Shown: positions 7,351 to 15,689, counted from the first letter of the stretch. The stretch: DNA of 32,405 bases from JACRAO01 sp964490895 (GCA_964490895.1 CAZBEI010000120.1:1-32405), one strand, 5' to 3'. A program made the numbers and translations. The notes: generated by a model from the letters alone, not told the origin.

Positions 7351-9094
7351 TCGACTGGTTTTTGCATTGTGCGGTTTTTTTATCTCATTTTCTGTCTGGT
7401 CACAGGAACCTACCGACATCCTAAAGTTAAAAAAAATGTTTCAGGCTTTTGATCAAATGGACTTTAAACAAGCTCATAAAATAGCACTAGAAGTTAATAA
7501 ATTCGACCTCTGGTCAGACTGGAGCCAGTTTGTTTTAGCAGAGAGTGCTTACAAAGAAGGGGTGTGGTATTTAGAGAGGGGGGAAATTCGCAGAAGTCTG
7601 CTCCCTTTGAAAAAAGCCATTTCTAATTATGTGCACATTGAAGAAGAGTCACCCTTTTCGCCGCTATTGAAAATCATTCCACAAAAAATAGCGCAAGTCG
7701 AGTTGCGCCTTGGAGACGCCTACGTACTAGAAAAACTCTATCCAGAGGCCATTCGTTATTATGAGAGGGCTTTTCTTAGATTAAACGGGGAAAAAAATTT
7801 AGCCCAAAAATTATCTTATAAAACGATTCAATATTTTTCTCAGGCATGTCGTGTGGAAAACTGTACCCCCTGGGCTAAGAAACTCTTGGCTATTTATCCC
7901 AAGCTATCTTCCGAATATCAAGCCCTGTCCCGTTCTTTTCCGGATCTTTCGAAAACGGTTTCTCGCCAGTCCCCTCCCTCTAAACTCACGGCTACCTATC
8001 CCTCAAAAGATTTAGATGTAATGGAGTTAGAAAAGGCAATGAGTTTGTATTTGAACCATGACTACAGCTCGGCCGCTCTGGCGTTCGAAAAACTTTTAGC
8101 CGAGTACCCCAAATCGTCTCAGCGCTATCGAACACGTTATTTTTTAGCCGAAAGCCTTTTAAAGATGGGCCAAAGGTCAAGGGCAGACATTGTTTTTTTG
8201 AACCTCGCCCAAGATACTCCTTTGAGTTATTATGGGCTTTTGGCGGCTTCTGCTGTGGGAAAAAAACCAGGTGATTTTATTTTATCAACCCTCCCTCAAA
8301 TAGAAAATCAAGATCCTAATCTCAATCCTCTCGAAATTATGAGGCTTAAAAGAACGAATATTTTAATCCAAGCAGGCCTGATCTTGCAAGCTGCCGAGGA
8401 ATTAAAAGATTTTAAGTCGAGAGACCCTTTTTCAAATCCCTTTCTAGTTTATATGGCCTCCTTAGCCTCAGTATCCGAAAATCATCGAGTTTCATTTCAA
8501 GTATTGACCGAACTTTTTTCGAGAGGAGAAAGAGAACTCCACTCTACTTATGGGCTCGGGCTTATTTTTCCGCTCTCAAAATGGGCAAAAATTAAAAATG
8601 TTGCCTCATTTTACGATCCCATTTTGATTTTGAGTCTTATAAAACAGGAATCTGCATTTGATGGGAATGCCACCTCTGTTTCAGGAGCCTTGGGACTTAT
8701 GCAACTCATGCCAACAACTGCATTGGAAGTAGACCCTAAAGTTACCCAAGAAGAAGTGCTCTATGGAGAAAAAAACATCAAACTCGGAACCCAATACTTT
8801 AAAAAACTTTCGGGCAGATACAAAAATAATATTGTTTTTTCATTGGCAGCCTACAACGCAGGGCCTACCGCTACGGACAAGTGGATTAAAGAAACAAACC
8901 CAAGCCAAGATTTATTTTCATGGATTGAGTCCATCCCCTATCGAGAGACGAGAGAATACGTCACCTCTGTTTTAAGAAACTACTATTGGTACTCCCATTT
9001 GATTACAGGCGAAACTTTGCAACTAAACCGCAAAGCGAAAATGCAAGATGTCTCCATCTTTGACGGGGTAGTCGCGCCCCTCCAGGCGCAGTAG
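7322..9094 (+). CDS. Soluble-type lytic murein transglycosylase (Slt family)
   Basis: 590 residues with a signal peptide (cleavage probably after VWSQ). Residues ~30-420 are alpha-helical TPR-like repeats, as in the Slt70 ring. The SLT catalytic domain begins near 430: LIKQESAFD with catalytic glutamate about residue 443, then SGALGLMQLMPTTA, and SLAAYNAGP. It cleaves the MurNAc-GlcNAc bond of peptidoglycan non-hydrolytically in the periplasm. The start at 7322 overlaps the HAMP gene by 29 bases; the alternative ATG at 7343 still leaves a signal peptide, and neither has a clear ribosome site. The last 72 bases overlap the 3' end of ychF on the other strand. Confidence 0.92.
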   Translation: MKSSLRLMFDRLVFALCGFFISFSVWSQEPTDILKLKKMFQAFDQMDFKQAHKIALEVNKFDLWSDWSQFVLAESAYKEGVWYLERGEIRRSLLPLKKAISNYVHIEEESPFSPLLKIIPQKIAQVELRLGDAYVLEKLYPEAIRYYERAFLRLNGEKNLAQKLSYKTIQYFSQACRVENCTPWAKKLLAIYPKLSSEYQALSRSFPDLSKTVSRQSPPSKLTATYPSKDLDVMELEKAMSLYLNHDYSSAALAFEKLLAEYPKSSQRYRTRYFLAESLLKMGQRSRADIVFLNLAQDTPLSYYGLLAASAVGKKPGDFILSTLPQIENQDPNLNPLEIMRLKRTNILIQAGLILQAAEELKDFKSRDPFSNPFLVYMASLASVSENHRVSFQVLTELFSRGERELHSTYGLGLIFPLSKWAKIKNVASFYDPILILSLIKQESAFDGNATSVSGALGLMQLMPTTALEVDPKVTQEEVLYGEKNIKLGTQYFKKLSGRYKNNIVFSLAAYNAGPTATDKWIKETNPSQDLFSWIESIPYRETREYVTSVLRNYYWYSHLITGETLQLNRKAKMQDVSIFDGVVAPLQAQ

Positions 9095-10126
9095 TCCTGC
9101 TTCTCGAATAGCCTGTTCGGATTTAAGTTTGACGAGATCCTCAAAGTGATAGACCTCTGCCTTGATAAAACCTTTTTCAAAATCTGTGTGGATGACTCCT
9201 GCTGCTTGCGGAGCTTTCGAGCCTTTTTGAATCGTCCAAGCCTTCACCTCCATGGGGCCAGCCGTAAAATAGGTGGAAAGACCTAAAAGCTCATACCCAG
9301 CGCGAATCACAGCATCGAGTCCTGGTTCTTTCATCCCCATTTCTTTTAGAAACTCTGATTTTTCGTTTTCAGGGAGTTCAGAAATTTCTGCTTCAATCTT
9401 TCCACAAATTGGGATCACTGGGCTTTTTTCTTTTAGCGCGTGTTCCACTAATTTTTTAAACAATTCATTTGTTTCAGGCGTGAGCATGGAGTTTTCGTCC
9501 ACATTGGCAACATACATGACTTTTTTTGCTGTGATCAAATGAAAATCAGAGATATGAGCGAGATCTTCGTGAGAAAGAAGCAGTGAGCGCACAGGTCGGC
9601 CTGACTCTAATGCGGTTCTGACTTGTTCCAAAACATGAAAGGTGGCTGCTGCTTTTTTATCTGAACCGGTCTTTGCTGTTTTTTGTATACTCGAAAACCT
9701 TTTATTGACAGTTTCTAAATCCGCCAAGATGAGCTCCGTATCGATCACCGAAACATCTCGAAGGGGGTCGACCGAACCATCAACATGAATTACGTTGGGA
9801 TCCAAAAAACATCGCACTACGTGGGCAATGGCTTGTGTTTCTCGGATATGGCCAAGAAACTGATTGCCCAAACCCTCACCCTGCGAAGCCCCTTTCACCA
9901 ATCCAGCTATGTCTACAAATACGATCGTGGCAGGAACGATTTTTTCCGGAGGGATAAAAGCAGCAATTTTTTCAAGCCGAGGGTCAGGGACTTTTACCAC
10001 TCCCGTATTTGGATCAATTGTACAAAAAGGATAATTGGATGCTTCTGCTTTAGCAGAAGTAAGGGCATTAAAAATAGTAGATTTACCCACATTGGGGAGT
10101 CCCACAATTCCACATTGAAAACCCAT
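9023..10126 (-). CDS. ychF: Redox-regulated ribosome-associated ATPase YchF/Obg-like
   Basis: 367 residues, normal length. G1 is GLPNVGKST (residues 9-17), followed by the YchF hallmark NYPFCTIDPN and the G3 motif DIAGLVKGASQGEGLGNQFL. The NVDEN stretch stands where GTPases have NKxD, consistent with the altered G4 and ATP preference of this family. A coiled-coil insertion follows, and the C-terminal TGS domain ends in the typical YPVKDGDILHFRF. It starts four bases after the pth stop, so the two are co-transcribed, as in many bacteria. The TGS-coding end is read on the other strand by slt, an antiparallel overlap of 72 bp. Confidence 0.96.
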   Translation of the reverse strand: MGFQCGIVGLPNVGKSTIFNALTSAKAEASNYPFCTIDPNTGVVKVPDPRLEKIAAFIPPEKIVPATIVFVDIAGLVKGASQGEGLGNQFLGHIRETQAIAHVVRCFLDPNVIHVDGSVDPLRDVSVIDTELILADLETVNKRFSSIQKTAKTGSDKKAAATFHVLEQVRTALESGRPVRSLLLSHEDLAHISDFHLITAKKVMYVANVDENSMLTPETNELFKKLVEHALKEKSPVIPICGKIEAEISELPENEKSEFLKEMGMKEPGLDAVIRAGYELLGLSTYFTAGPMEVKAWTIQKGSKAPQAAGVIHTDFEKGFIKAEVYHFEDLVKLKSEQAIREAGLLRLEGRDYPVKDGDILHFRFAV

Positions 10127-10129
10127 ATC

Positions 10130-10714
10130 TCAGACCTCCTTTTTATTAAATTCAGTCATGGCTTTTTGAAAATTTTCTGAAAATATTTTTTCAATTGCTT
10201 GAGATGCTTTGGCTAAAAAATCTTCGAGCTGCTTAAGCTCGCCATCACCATAGGACTCTAAAACATAATCCGCTGGAGAAATTCTAAGCCCCAGTGCGCG
10301 GGGGTGCCCTATTCCCATTCGAACTCGATAAAAATCAAAGTTTTCTTTTCCCAAGTGCTCTTGGATAGACTCAAGCCCATTGTGTCCTCCAGTGCCACCC
10401 CCTTCTTTTAGCTTTAAAGAAAATGCAGGCAAGTCCAAATCATCATGAATGATGATCAAATCTTGAGGCTTGCAATGATAAAAAAAGTAGAGGGATCCCA
10501 CGCATTTGCCAGAGAGGTTCATAAAAGTTTGAGGCTTGATCAAGTGTATTTTATGGCCTGCAAAATCAGCTTGAAAAACCTCGCCCTGAGATTTTTTGAC
10601 AGGGCCTTTTGCACCCCATTTTTCTACCAAATAATCGATCGCTAAGAAACCCACATTGTGTCTTGTGATTTCGTATTGGGCCCCAGGATTTCCTAATCCA
10701 ATGACGAGTTTCAT
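10130..10714 (-). CDS. pth: Peptidyl-tRNA hydrolase
   Basis: 194 residues, standard for bacterial Pth. The catalytic set is present: N9 in GLGNPG, H19 in EITRHNVGF, and the aspartate cluster HDDLDLP at about 90-96. The KLKEGGGTGGHNGLESI block at about 101-117 forms the tRNA-binding crevice. The enzyme recycles peptidyl-tRNA that drops off ribosomes and is essential in most bacteria. It lies immediately after prs and just before ychF. No gene for the ribosomal protein L25/Ctc, which often separates prs and pth, is found here. Confidence 0.97.
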   Translation of the reverse strand: MKLVIGLGNPGAQYEITRHNVGFLAIDYLVEKWGAKGPVKKSQGEVFQADFAGHKIHLIKPQTFMNLSGKCVGSLYFFYHCKPQDLIIIHDDLDLPAFSLKLKEGGGTGGHNGLESIQEHLGKENFDFYRVRMGIGHPRALGLRISPADYVLESYGDGELKQLEDFLAKASQAIEKIFSENFQKAMTEFNKKEV

Positions 10715-11665
10715 TTATAAAAAAAGGCTGCTTACACTGTCATAATTGTGAATGCGGTGCATGGCTTCGGCAAACAAATCAGCCACAGTAAGCTGAATTA
10801 TTTTTTTACAGTTTAATGCTTCGGGTTTCAGTGGAATAGTGTCTGTTAAAATAACCCTTTCTATTTTTGAATTCTGGATCCTCTCAATGGCTGGTCCTGA
10901 CAAAACAGCATGGGTGGCAGCTGCATAAACTTTTTTAGCTCCTTGCTGAGTTACAGCAAGTGCGGCTTCGGTCAAAGTTCCTGCTGTATCAATGATATCA
11001 TCTAAAATAATCACAGTTTTTCCATCCACATCTCCCACCACGTTCATGGCTTTTGCAACGTTGGGAGCTGTCCTCCGTTTATCAATCATGGCCACAGAGG
11101 CGTTGAGGCGCTTTGCAAAGGCTCGAGCTCTTTCTACTCCACCCGCGTCTGGACTAACAAAAACAAGATCTCCGTTATGGGCAAATTCTTTTTTGATGTA
11201 ATCAAGCAACACCGGTGAGGCAAATAAGTTATCAAAGGGAATATTAAAAAAACCTTGAATTTGTCCCGCGTGCAAATCCATCGACACCACTCGGGTGGTT
11301 CCAGCGGCAGCCAAAAGATCTGCTATGAGTTTAGCGCTAATGGGCGTTCGAGGTGCAACTTTTCGATCCTGCCTCGAGTAACCGTAATAAGGAACTACCG
11401 CAGTAATGTCCTTTGCGCTGGCTCGTTTGAGAGCGTCTACCATGATTAAAAGTTCCATGAGGTGGTCGTTGACGGGGGAGCAAGTGCTTTGAATGATGTA
11501 CACATCTCGGCCCCTGACATTTTCTCCAATTTCGATAAACGCTTCGCCATCGCTAAAGCGTTTGACATCGGCATGGCCTAAAGACTTGCCCAATTTTGTA
11601 CAAATTTTTTCGGCCAAAGGGTGGTTCGAATTTCCAGATAAAATAACCCAATCTCTCACTCGCAT
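10715..11665 (-). CDS. prs: Ribose-phosphate pyrophosphokinase
   Basis: 316 residues from the ATG at 11665, matching the ~315-residue family. An ATG at 11676 and a TTG at 11701 are in-frame alternatives and no good ribosome site decides. Motifs: FSDGEAFIEIGENVRG, YYGYSRQDRK (ATP and regulatory flap), the divalent-metal-binding DLHAGQIQGFF, and the PRPP loop VIILDDIIDTAGT. It makes PRPP from ribose-5-phosphate and ATP for purine, pyrimidine, histidine and NAD synthesis. It leads the prs-pth-ychF cluster and is divergent from lemA, with only about 80 bases between start codons. Confidence 0.96.
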   Translation of the reverse strand: MRVRDWVILSGNSNHPLAEKICTKLGKSLGHADVKRFSDGEAFIEIGENVRGRDVYIIQSTCSPVNDHLMELLIMVDALKRASAKDITAVVPYYGYSRQDRKVAPRTPISAKLIADLLAAAGTTRVVSMDLHAGQIQGFFNIPFDNLFASPVLLDYIKKEFAHNGDLVFVSPDAGGVERARAFAKRLNASVAMIDKRRTAPNVAKAMNVVGDVDGKTVIILDDIIDTAGTLTEAALAVTQQGAKKVYAAATHAVLSGPAIERIQNSKIERVILTDTIPLKPEALNCKKIIQLTVADLFAEAMHRIHNYDSVSSLFL

Positions 11666-11748
11666 GAATGAGGTCATATACCGGCCGAGTAATTTTATCA
11701 AGAAATAACTACTGGATGTTCACAAGAAAAAGAACTAGATTACGTTCT

Positions 11749-12327
11749 ATGAAAAATGCATTTTTGGTTGTTATTTTAGTAGGTTTGGTCAGTGTTTTCG
11801 GGTTTGTGATGTGGGGGGTGGGTATTAACAATAAGCTGGTGACTTTGGACGAGGGAGTCAATGAAAAGAAAGCCCAAGTCGAAAATGTCTATCAGCGCCG
11901 CTTGGATCTCATTCCCAATTTAGTCAATACGGTCAAAGGCTATGCCAAACATGAGGCCTCCGTACTCGAAGAAGTCACTAAAGCCCGCTCTCAAGTGGGT
12001 CAAGTAAAGATGGATCCCTCGAATTTAAAACAATTTGACCAAGCTCAAACTCAGCTCTCTTCAGCCCTTTCCAGGCTCTTAGTGGTTGTGGAAAAATATC
12101 CAGAACTCAAAGCAGATCGAAATTTTTTGGAATTGCAATCCCAACTCGAGGGGACAGAAAATAGAATTGCCATAGAAAGACAGCGTTTTAATGAGGCATC
12201 CCGGGAATACAATACAATCGTCAGAAAATTTCCAGAATCTTCAATTGCCAGCTTTAGGGGATTTAAGGAACGGGCTTACTTTGCTTCAGAAGCAGGCGCA
12301 AAAACTGCACCTAAAGTAGAGTTTTAA
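11749..12327 (+). CDS. LemA family membrane-anchored protein
   Basis: 192 residues from the ATG at 11749, chosen because it opens directly with the N-terminal membrane helix (KNAFLVVILVGLVSVFGFV). Start codons further upstream would run into prs. The LemA core is clear: VTLDEGVNEKKAQVENVYQR, then RRLDLIPNLVNTVKGYAKHE, and later IAIERQRFNEASREYN with the C-terminal FP box. LemA proteins are coiled-coil helical hairpins outside the inner membrane, of unknown activity, and are usually encoded next to TPM-domain proteins, as here. Its TAA overlaps the ATG of the next gene by one base. Confidence 0.93.
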   Translation: MKNAFLVVILVGLVSVFGFVMWGVGINNKLVTLDEGVNEKKAQVENVYQRRLDLIPNLVNTVKGYAKHEASVLEEVTKARSQVGQVKMDPSNLKQFDQAQTQLSSALSRLLVVVEKYPELKADRNFLELQSQLEGTENRIAIERQRFNEASREYNTIVRKFPESSIASFRGFKERAYFASEAGAKTAPKVEF

Positions 12328-13136
12328 TGTACAAAAAGGTTTTATTAAAACCCCGCTCCCGCTTCTATCAATGGAAGTTCTTTCTTGTTTTATTGTTTCT
12401 TGCGTCGCCATCTGTAGAAGGGGCTAAAAATATCCCCCCTCCACCTCAGAACTATGTCTTAGATGAGGTCCATGTCGTCAGTGGAGCCACCGAGCAAGTG
12501 TTGCGGTCCCTCCTGAGCGAGCACGATCGCCTGACTGGCGAACAAATTGTCATTGCTGTGTTTGAGACCTTGGATGGAGAAGACTTAGTTGATTTTACCA
12601 ACAAAGTTTTTACTCAATGGAAGATCGGGCTAAAAGGTAAAAACAATGGGATTTTATTGGCTCTTTATTGGAAAAACAGAAAAGCCAGAATCGAAGTGGG
12701 CTATGGATTAGAGCCTTTACTGACAGACGCAAAATCTAAGTTGATTTTATCCGAAACTTTAATTCCTTTTTTGAAGGCAGGACAACCCAACGAAGCCCTT
12801 GTGTCTGCAGCTACAGAAATCCTCAAAGTGATCGAAAGCCCACTCATCCAAACTGGAAAAGTTGCTCGTGATGGTCATCACTTTAGAAGGCAAGGAGTGA
12901 ATGCTCAGTTTTGGGTTGTCTGGGTAGCGCTTGGAGCTTTTTTGCTCATGTTCATTGTGAGCATATTTTTTTCAGGGGACGCTCTTTTTACGCGTCGAGG
13001 CTGGCATTCGCCCAGTGGATGGAGTGGCGTTTCCTTTGGAAACTGGGGGTCAAGTGGTGGAAGCGGCAGGGGCTGGGGAGGATTTAGTGGCGGCGGGGGA
13101 TCTAGTGGTGGGGGAGGTGCAAGTGGAAGCTGGTAA
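12327..13136 (+). CDS. TPM-domain membrane protein with Gly/Ser-rich tail
   Basis: 269 residues. A signal peptide or anchor at 15-32 precedes PPPPQNYVLDEVHVVSG, the start of a TPM (YgcG/Psb32-type) domain that runs to about residue 170. Family markers include GEQIVIAVFETLDG, KNNGILLALYWKNRKARIEVGYGLE and LTDAKSKLIL. A second membrane segment lies at about 193-213. The tail from about residue 235 is almost entirely G, S and W (SSGGSGRGWGGFSGGGGS). The usual arrangement is an extracytoplasmic TPM domain with its glycine tail on the cytoplasmic side. Biochemical role is unsettled in the family. The tail-coding DNA also supplies the ribosome site of the next gene. Confidence 0.9.
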   Translation: MYKKVLLKPRSRFYQWKFFLVLLFLASPSVEGAKNIPPPPQNYVLDEVHVVSGATEQVLRSLLSEHDRLTGEQIVIAVFETLDGEDLVDFTNKVFTQWKIGLKGKNNGILLALYWKNRKARIEVGYGLEPLLTDAKSKLILSETLIPFLKAGQPNEALVSAATEILKVIESPLIQTGKVARDGHHFRRQGVNAQFWVVWVALGAFLLMFIVSIFFSGDALFTRRGWHSPSGWSGVSFGNWGSSGGSGRGWGGFSGGGGSSGGGGASGSW

Positions 13137-13545
13137 AATCTCACCCATTGTAAAAGCCATTGGCGAAGCAGAAAAAAATACCACAGCAGAAATCCGAGTC
13201 TACCTCTCAAAGCGATGGTTGGACAGGCATCCTTATCATCGTGCAAAGACCCTATTTTTTAAGCACGGAATGGATCAGACAAAACACAGAAATGGGACCA
13301 TGCTTTACGTCAATTTAAGGTGCAAAAAATTTGCGATCTTTGGAGATGAGGGGATCCACCAAAAAGTAGGACAGAGCTACTGGGACTTGATTGCTAAAAA
13401 CCTGGCACTCGACCTAAAATCCACCCACAGCGAAAATGCAATTGCTCGAGCTGTTTTTAGTGTGGGCGAAAAACTCAAAGAGTTTTTCGCCTCAGATGGC
13501 ACAGAAAACCCCAATGAGCTTTCGGACGCAGTGCTGGAGGATTGA
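13123..13545 (+). CDS. Small stand-alone TPM-domain protein
   Basis: 140 residues from the GTG at 13123. A longer frame exists from an ATG at 13015, but its first ~36 codons are the +1 frame of the Gly/Ser tail of the preceding gene. GGAGG at 13113-13117 sits five bases before the GTG, so 13123 is the best start. The protein begins EAGKISPIVKAIGEAEKNTTAEIRVYL and continues NGTMLYVNLRCKKFAIFGDEGIHQKVGQSYW, typical of the cytosolic single-domain TPM proteins often placed after a membrane TPM gene. There is no signal peptide or membrane segment. It overlaps the upstream gene by 14 bases, so lemA-TPM-TPM is one operon. Confidence 0.85.
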   Translation: MEAGKISPIVKAIGEAEKNTTAEIRVYLSKRWLDRHPYHRAKTLFFKHGMDQTKHRNGTMLYVNLRCKKFAIFGDEGIHQKVGQSYWDLIAKNLALDLKSTHSENAIARAVFSVGEKLKEFFASDGTENPNELSDAVLED

Positions 13546-13551
13546 GATTTA

Positions 13552-13609
13552 AAATTAACGATTACAGTCGTTAATTTACCTTGACTTTTTATCGTTTATA
13601 GTCGATAAT
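13552..13609 (+). promoter_or_regulatory. Promoter with two similar inverted repeats
   Basis: IR1 at 13552-13577 has perfect 10-bp arms (AAATTAACGA and TCGTTAATTT) around six bases. IR2 at 13589-13608 reads TTATCG, eight bases, CGATAA. The 20-bp cores of the two share the form TTA[A/T]CG[A/T]TTA[C/T]AGTCG[T/A]TAA, and their centres are about 34 bp apart. A good sigma-70-type promoter overlaps IR2: TTGACT at 13581-13586, a 17-bp spacer, then GATAAT at 13604-13609. Initiation about seven bases further on would fall 3-4 bases before the ATG at 13619, so the mRNA would be nearly leaderless. A dimeric repressor bound at IR2 would block the promoter. Confidence 0.7.
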
Positions 13610-13618
13610 CTTTTTAGG

Positions 13619-14881
13619 ATGGTAGACCGATTTAAAATCAAACAAATGCTAGACGAATGGACTCAGTACTTCGAAACCACTCTGAAAGAGATGATTCCCA
13701 GAGAAATTCGCATCCAAATTCCAAAAAAAAACGCATTAGGACTCACTGGAGTTCGCAGAGGTGGAAAAAGCTGGACTGCCATAGAGCAAGCCAGAGCCTA
13801 CACAAACCACACGCTCTATATAAATTTCGAAGACCCTCTTTTTATCTCTGACTCCGATATTTTTAACCTCCAGGAAATGATCTCTGTTTATCATGAACAC
13901 AAGGGTCAAAATCCAAAACTAGTGATTTTTGATGAAATCCAAAATATTCCCGGCTGGGAAAAATGGGTGAGAAAAACAATTGATATGCACCCGTTTCAGC
14001 TGATTATCACTGGATCAAATGCTACACTTTTGAGCTCAGAGCTATCCACTGCTATTTCTGGACGCTGCATCGAAGAGCGCATTTGGCCCCTTTCCTATAA
14101 AGAATTTATACAATTCAAAAAAGCAAACCCAACCTCTACAAATCAACACCGGCATTTGTTCAGAGAGTTTCTAAAGTGGGGAGCTTTTCCAGAGGTTGTG
14201 TTAGAGGAGGATTCTATCCAAAAAAGAAAGCTTTTACTCCAGTATGCTCAAGATTTAGTTCATCGAGATATTATCAATCGCTACGAAATTCGCAATAAAA
14301 GAGCTTTGGATCAAATCAGAGTTTACTATGCAAACAACGTCAGTAAACTTCACAGTTATCAAGCTTTAAAAAAAGCATTCCAAATCACAGCTGATTTAGC
14401 AGCACAATACACTTCGCACTTATCAGATGCTTTTTATTGTTTTGAGGTTTTCCGGTTTCATAAAAACATGAAGGTGCAAATACGAGACCCCAAAAAAATT
14501 TACCTTATTGATTCTGGAATGAGAAATATTTTAGCACCACTGCAGGAGCAGGACTTTGGCAAACTATTAGAAAATATCGTATTTATTGAGTTAAAAAGAA
14601 GAGGGTGCGAGGTTGCTTATTTTAAAGAAGAAAAAGAATGTGACTTTATTGTCACACAGCATGGAGAACCCCTCGAAGCGATCCAAGTCACTTACTCTGA
14701 CCTCTCTCAAGAACATCACAAAGAGTTATTAGAAAGAGAGATAAACGGACTCTTAGAAGCAATGACTAAACTCAATCTAAAAGACGGAACGCTGATCAAC
14801 TTATCTCGAAAAGAAGCTCAAAAAATAGGCAATAAAACCATAAATTTTATTCCTATTTTTGAGTGGTTACTGCATCCATAA
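13619..14881 (+). CDS. AAA ATPase with DUF4143-type C-terminal region
   Basis: 420 residues. The N-terminal AAA domain has Walker A GVRRGGKS (44-51), Walker B LVIFDEIQ (101-108) and sensor TGSN (131-134). This is followed by the family's GR-x-x-E-x-x-x-x-P-L-S-Y-x-E block (SGRCIEERIWPLSYKEF). The C-terminal part (ENIVFIELKRRG, CDFIV, EAIQVTYS) has the fold pattern of a PDDEXK nuclease-like DUF4143 module, but the catalytic lysine position is T (QVT), so nuclease activity is doubtful. These ATPases are abundant, patchy across genomes and of unsettled function. It is isolated in its own transcription unit and ends at a bidirectional terminator. Confidence 0.88.
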   Translation: MVDRFKIKQMLDEWTQYFETTLKEMIPREIRIQIPKKNALGLTGVRRGGKSWTAIEQARAYTNHTLYINFEDPLFISDSDIFNLQEMISVYHEHKGQNPKLVIFDEIQNIPGWEKWVRKTIDMHPFQLIITGSNATLLSSELSTAISGRCIEERIWPLSYKEFIQFKKANPTSTNQHRHLFREFLKWGAFPEVVLEEDSIQKRKLLLQYAQDLVHRDIINRYEIRNKRALDQIRVYYANNVSKLHSYQALKKAFQITADLAAQYTSHLSDAFYCFEVFRFHKNMKVQIRDPKKIYLIDSGMRNILAPLQEQDFGKLLENIVFIELKRRGCEVAYFKEEKECDFIVTQHGEPLEAIQVTYSDLSQEHHKELLEREINGLLEAMTKLNLKDGTLINLSRKEAQKIGNKTINFIPIFEWLLHP

Positions 14882-14920
14882 AAAAAGCCTGGATTAGGCA
14901 GGCCCAACCCAGGCTTTTTT
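14881..14920. terminator. Bidirectional rho-independent terminator
   Basis: AAAAAAGCCTGG at 14881-14892 pairs with CCAGGCTTTTTT at 14909-14920 around a 16-base loop. It gives a GC stem with a U tract on either strand. It separates the convergent ATPase gene (stop at 14881) and the outer-membrane protein gene (stop at 14940). Confidence 0.9.
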
Positions 14921-14939
14921 ATAATCGTGGTTAAAACAA

Positions 14940-15689
14940 TCAGATAGGATAATGAACAGTCACTCCGAGTCCAACAAAAGGACCACTTAAGTCAGTGTTC
15001 AGATCTCCACTTGCGGTGTTCGATACTGTGGTTCCTGCTTTGTCGTTTCGATGCGTCATTTTACCGGAAGACCAGTACTGGTAGCCACCTTCTAGCTGTG
15101 CACTGAACATGGGGGTAAACTGATAGGCCGCTCCCAAAGCTCCTCGAGCGACAACGCTTTTTGAATCAAAAGCAAAATCAAAAACGCCATCTAGCTTATC
15201 GGTAACAGTCATTGTTCCAAAACCCACTGAGGGACTTCCATAAAACTTGAGATTGTCCATTTTTGCAAAAGTATAATTACCTTGAAGGCCCACAACTGTT
15301 CCTTTTAGACTCACTGTTCGGCTTAAAGATGTCCCAGCAGCACTAGTACCTGTTAATTTCTTAGAACTCACTGGGGGAATAGAGAAAAAAGCTCCCGCGT
15401 CCAAATCTTCATTGAAAGCATAGCCCAAATAAGCTTCAGCTTGCAGCATGTTGCTCACATTGGGGGCATCTGCACCAGTGATCTTTAATCCACCACTGAC
15501 AATTGTATTTGCAGCTGTAGTCAGATCATTGAGCTCCTTTGGATTCACAAATCCCACCACGGGTCTCAATGTAAAGACGAGGCCAGTTTTTGGCCCAGAT
15601 AACTGAGCTTCTTGAGAAGTCACGCCCGTGCCTGTCTCTGCGTTTGCAAAACTTGCGACAAATAAACCTAAAACAACTAATTTCTTCAT
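14940..15689 (-). CDS. Outer-membrane beta-barrel protein
   Basis: 249 residues with a clear signal peptide (KKLVVLGLFVASFANA, cleaved before ETG). The mature part alternates polar and hydrophobic residues, is rich in G, T and aromatic residues, and ends in VGLGVTVHYPI. Stretches such as AEAYLGYAFNEDLDAGAFFSI, TVVGLQGNYTFA and GAAYQFTPMFSAQLEGGYQYW are amphipathic beta strands of an 8-10-strand barrel. No specific porin or OmpW motif is decisive. GGAGG precedes the ATG by about ten bases. It lies between the two ATPase genes and is transcribed towards the first, with its own upstream region. Confidence 0.82.
   Translation of the reverse strand: MKKLVVLGLFVASFANAETGTGVTSQEAQLSGPKTGLVFTLRPVVGFVNPKELNDLTTAANTIVSGGLKITGADAPNVSNMLQAEAYLGYAFNEDLDAGAFFSIPPVSSKKLTGTSAAGTSLSRTVSLKGTVVGLQGNYTFAKMDNLKFYGSPSVGFGTMTVTDKLDGVFDFAFDSKSVVARGALGAAYQFTPMFSAQLEGGYQYWSSGKMTHRNDKAGTTVSNTASGDLNTDLSGPFVGLGVTVHYPI

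Noticed and set aside
13015..13122. Longer start for the small TPM protein
   Set aside because: The first ~36 codons are the +1 reading of a Gly/Ser repeat of the preceding gene; the GGAGG-GTG start at 13123 is better.
12905..13246. Minus-strand proline-rich frame
   Set aside because: Its PPPLDPPPPLNPP stretch is the antisense of the glycine-rich tail; no ribosome site.
13552..13577. Terminator of the lemA operon
   Set aside because: The stem is AT-rich and followed by AATTTACC rather than a U tract; its match to the second repeat favours an operator.
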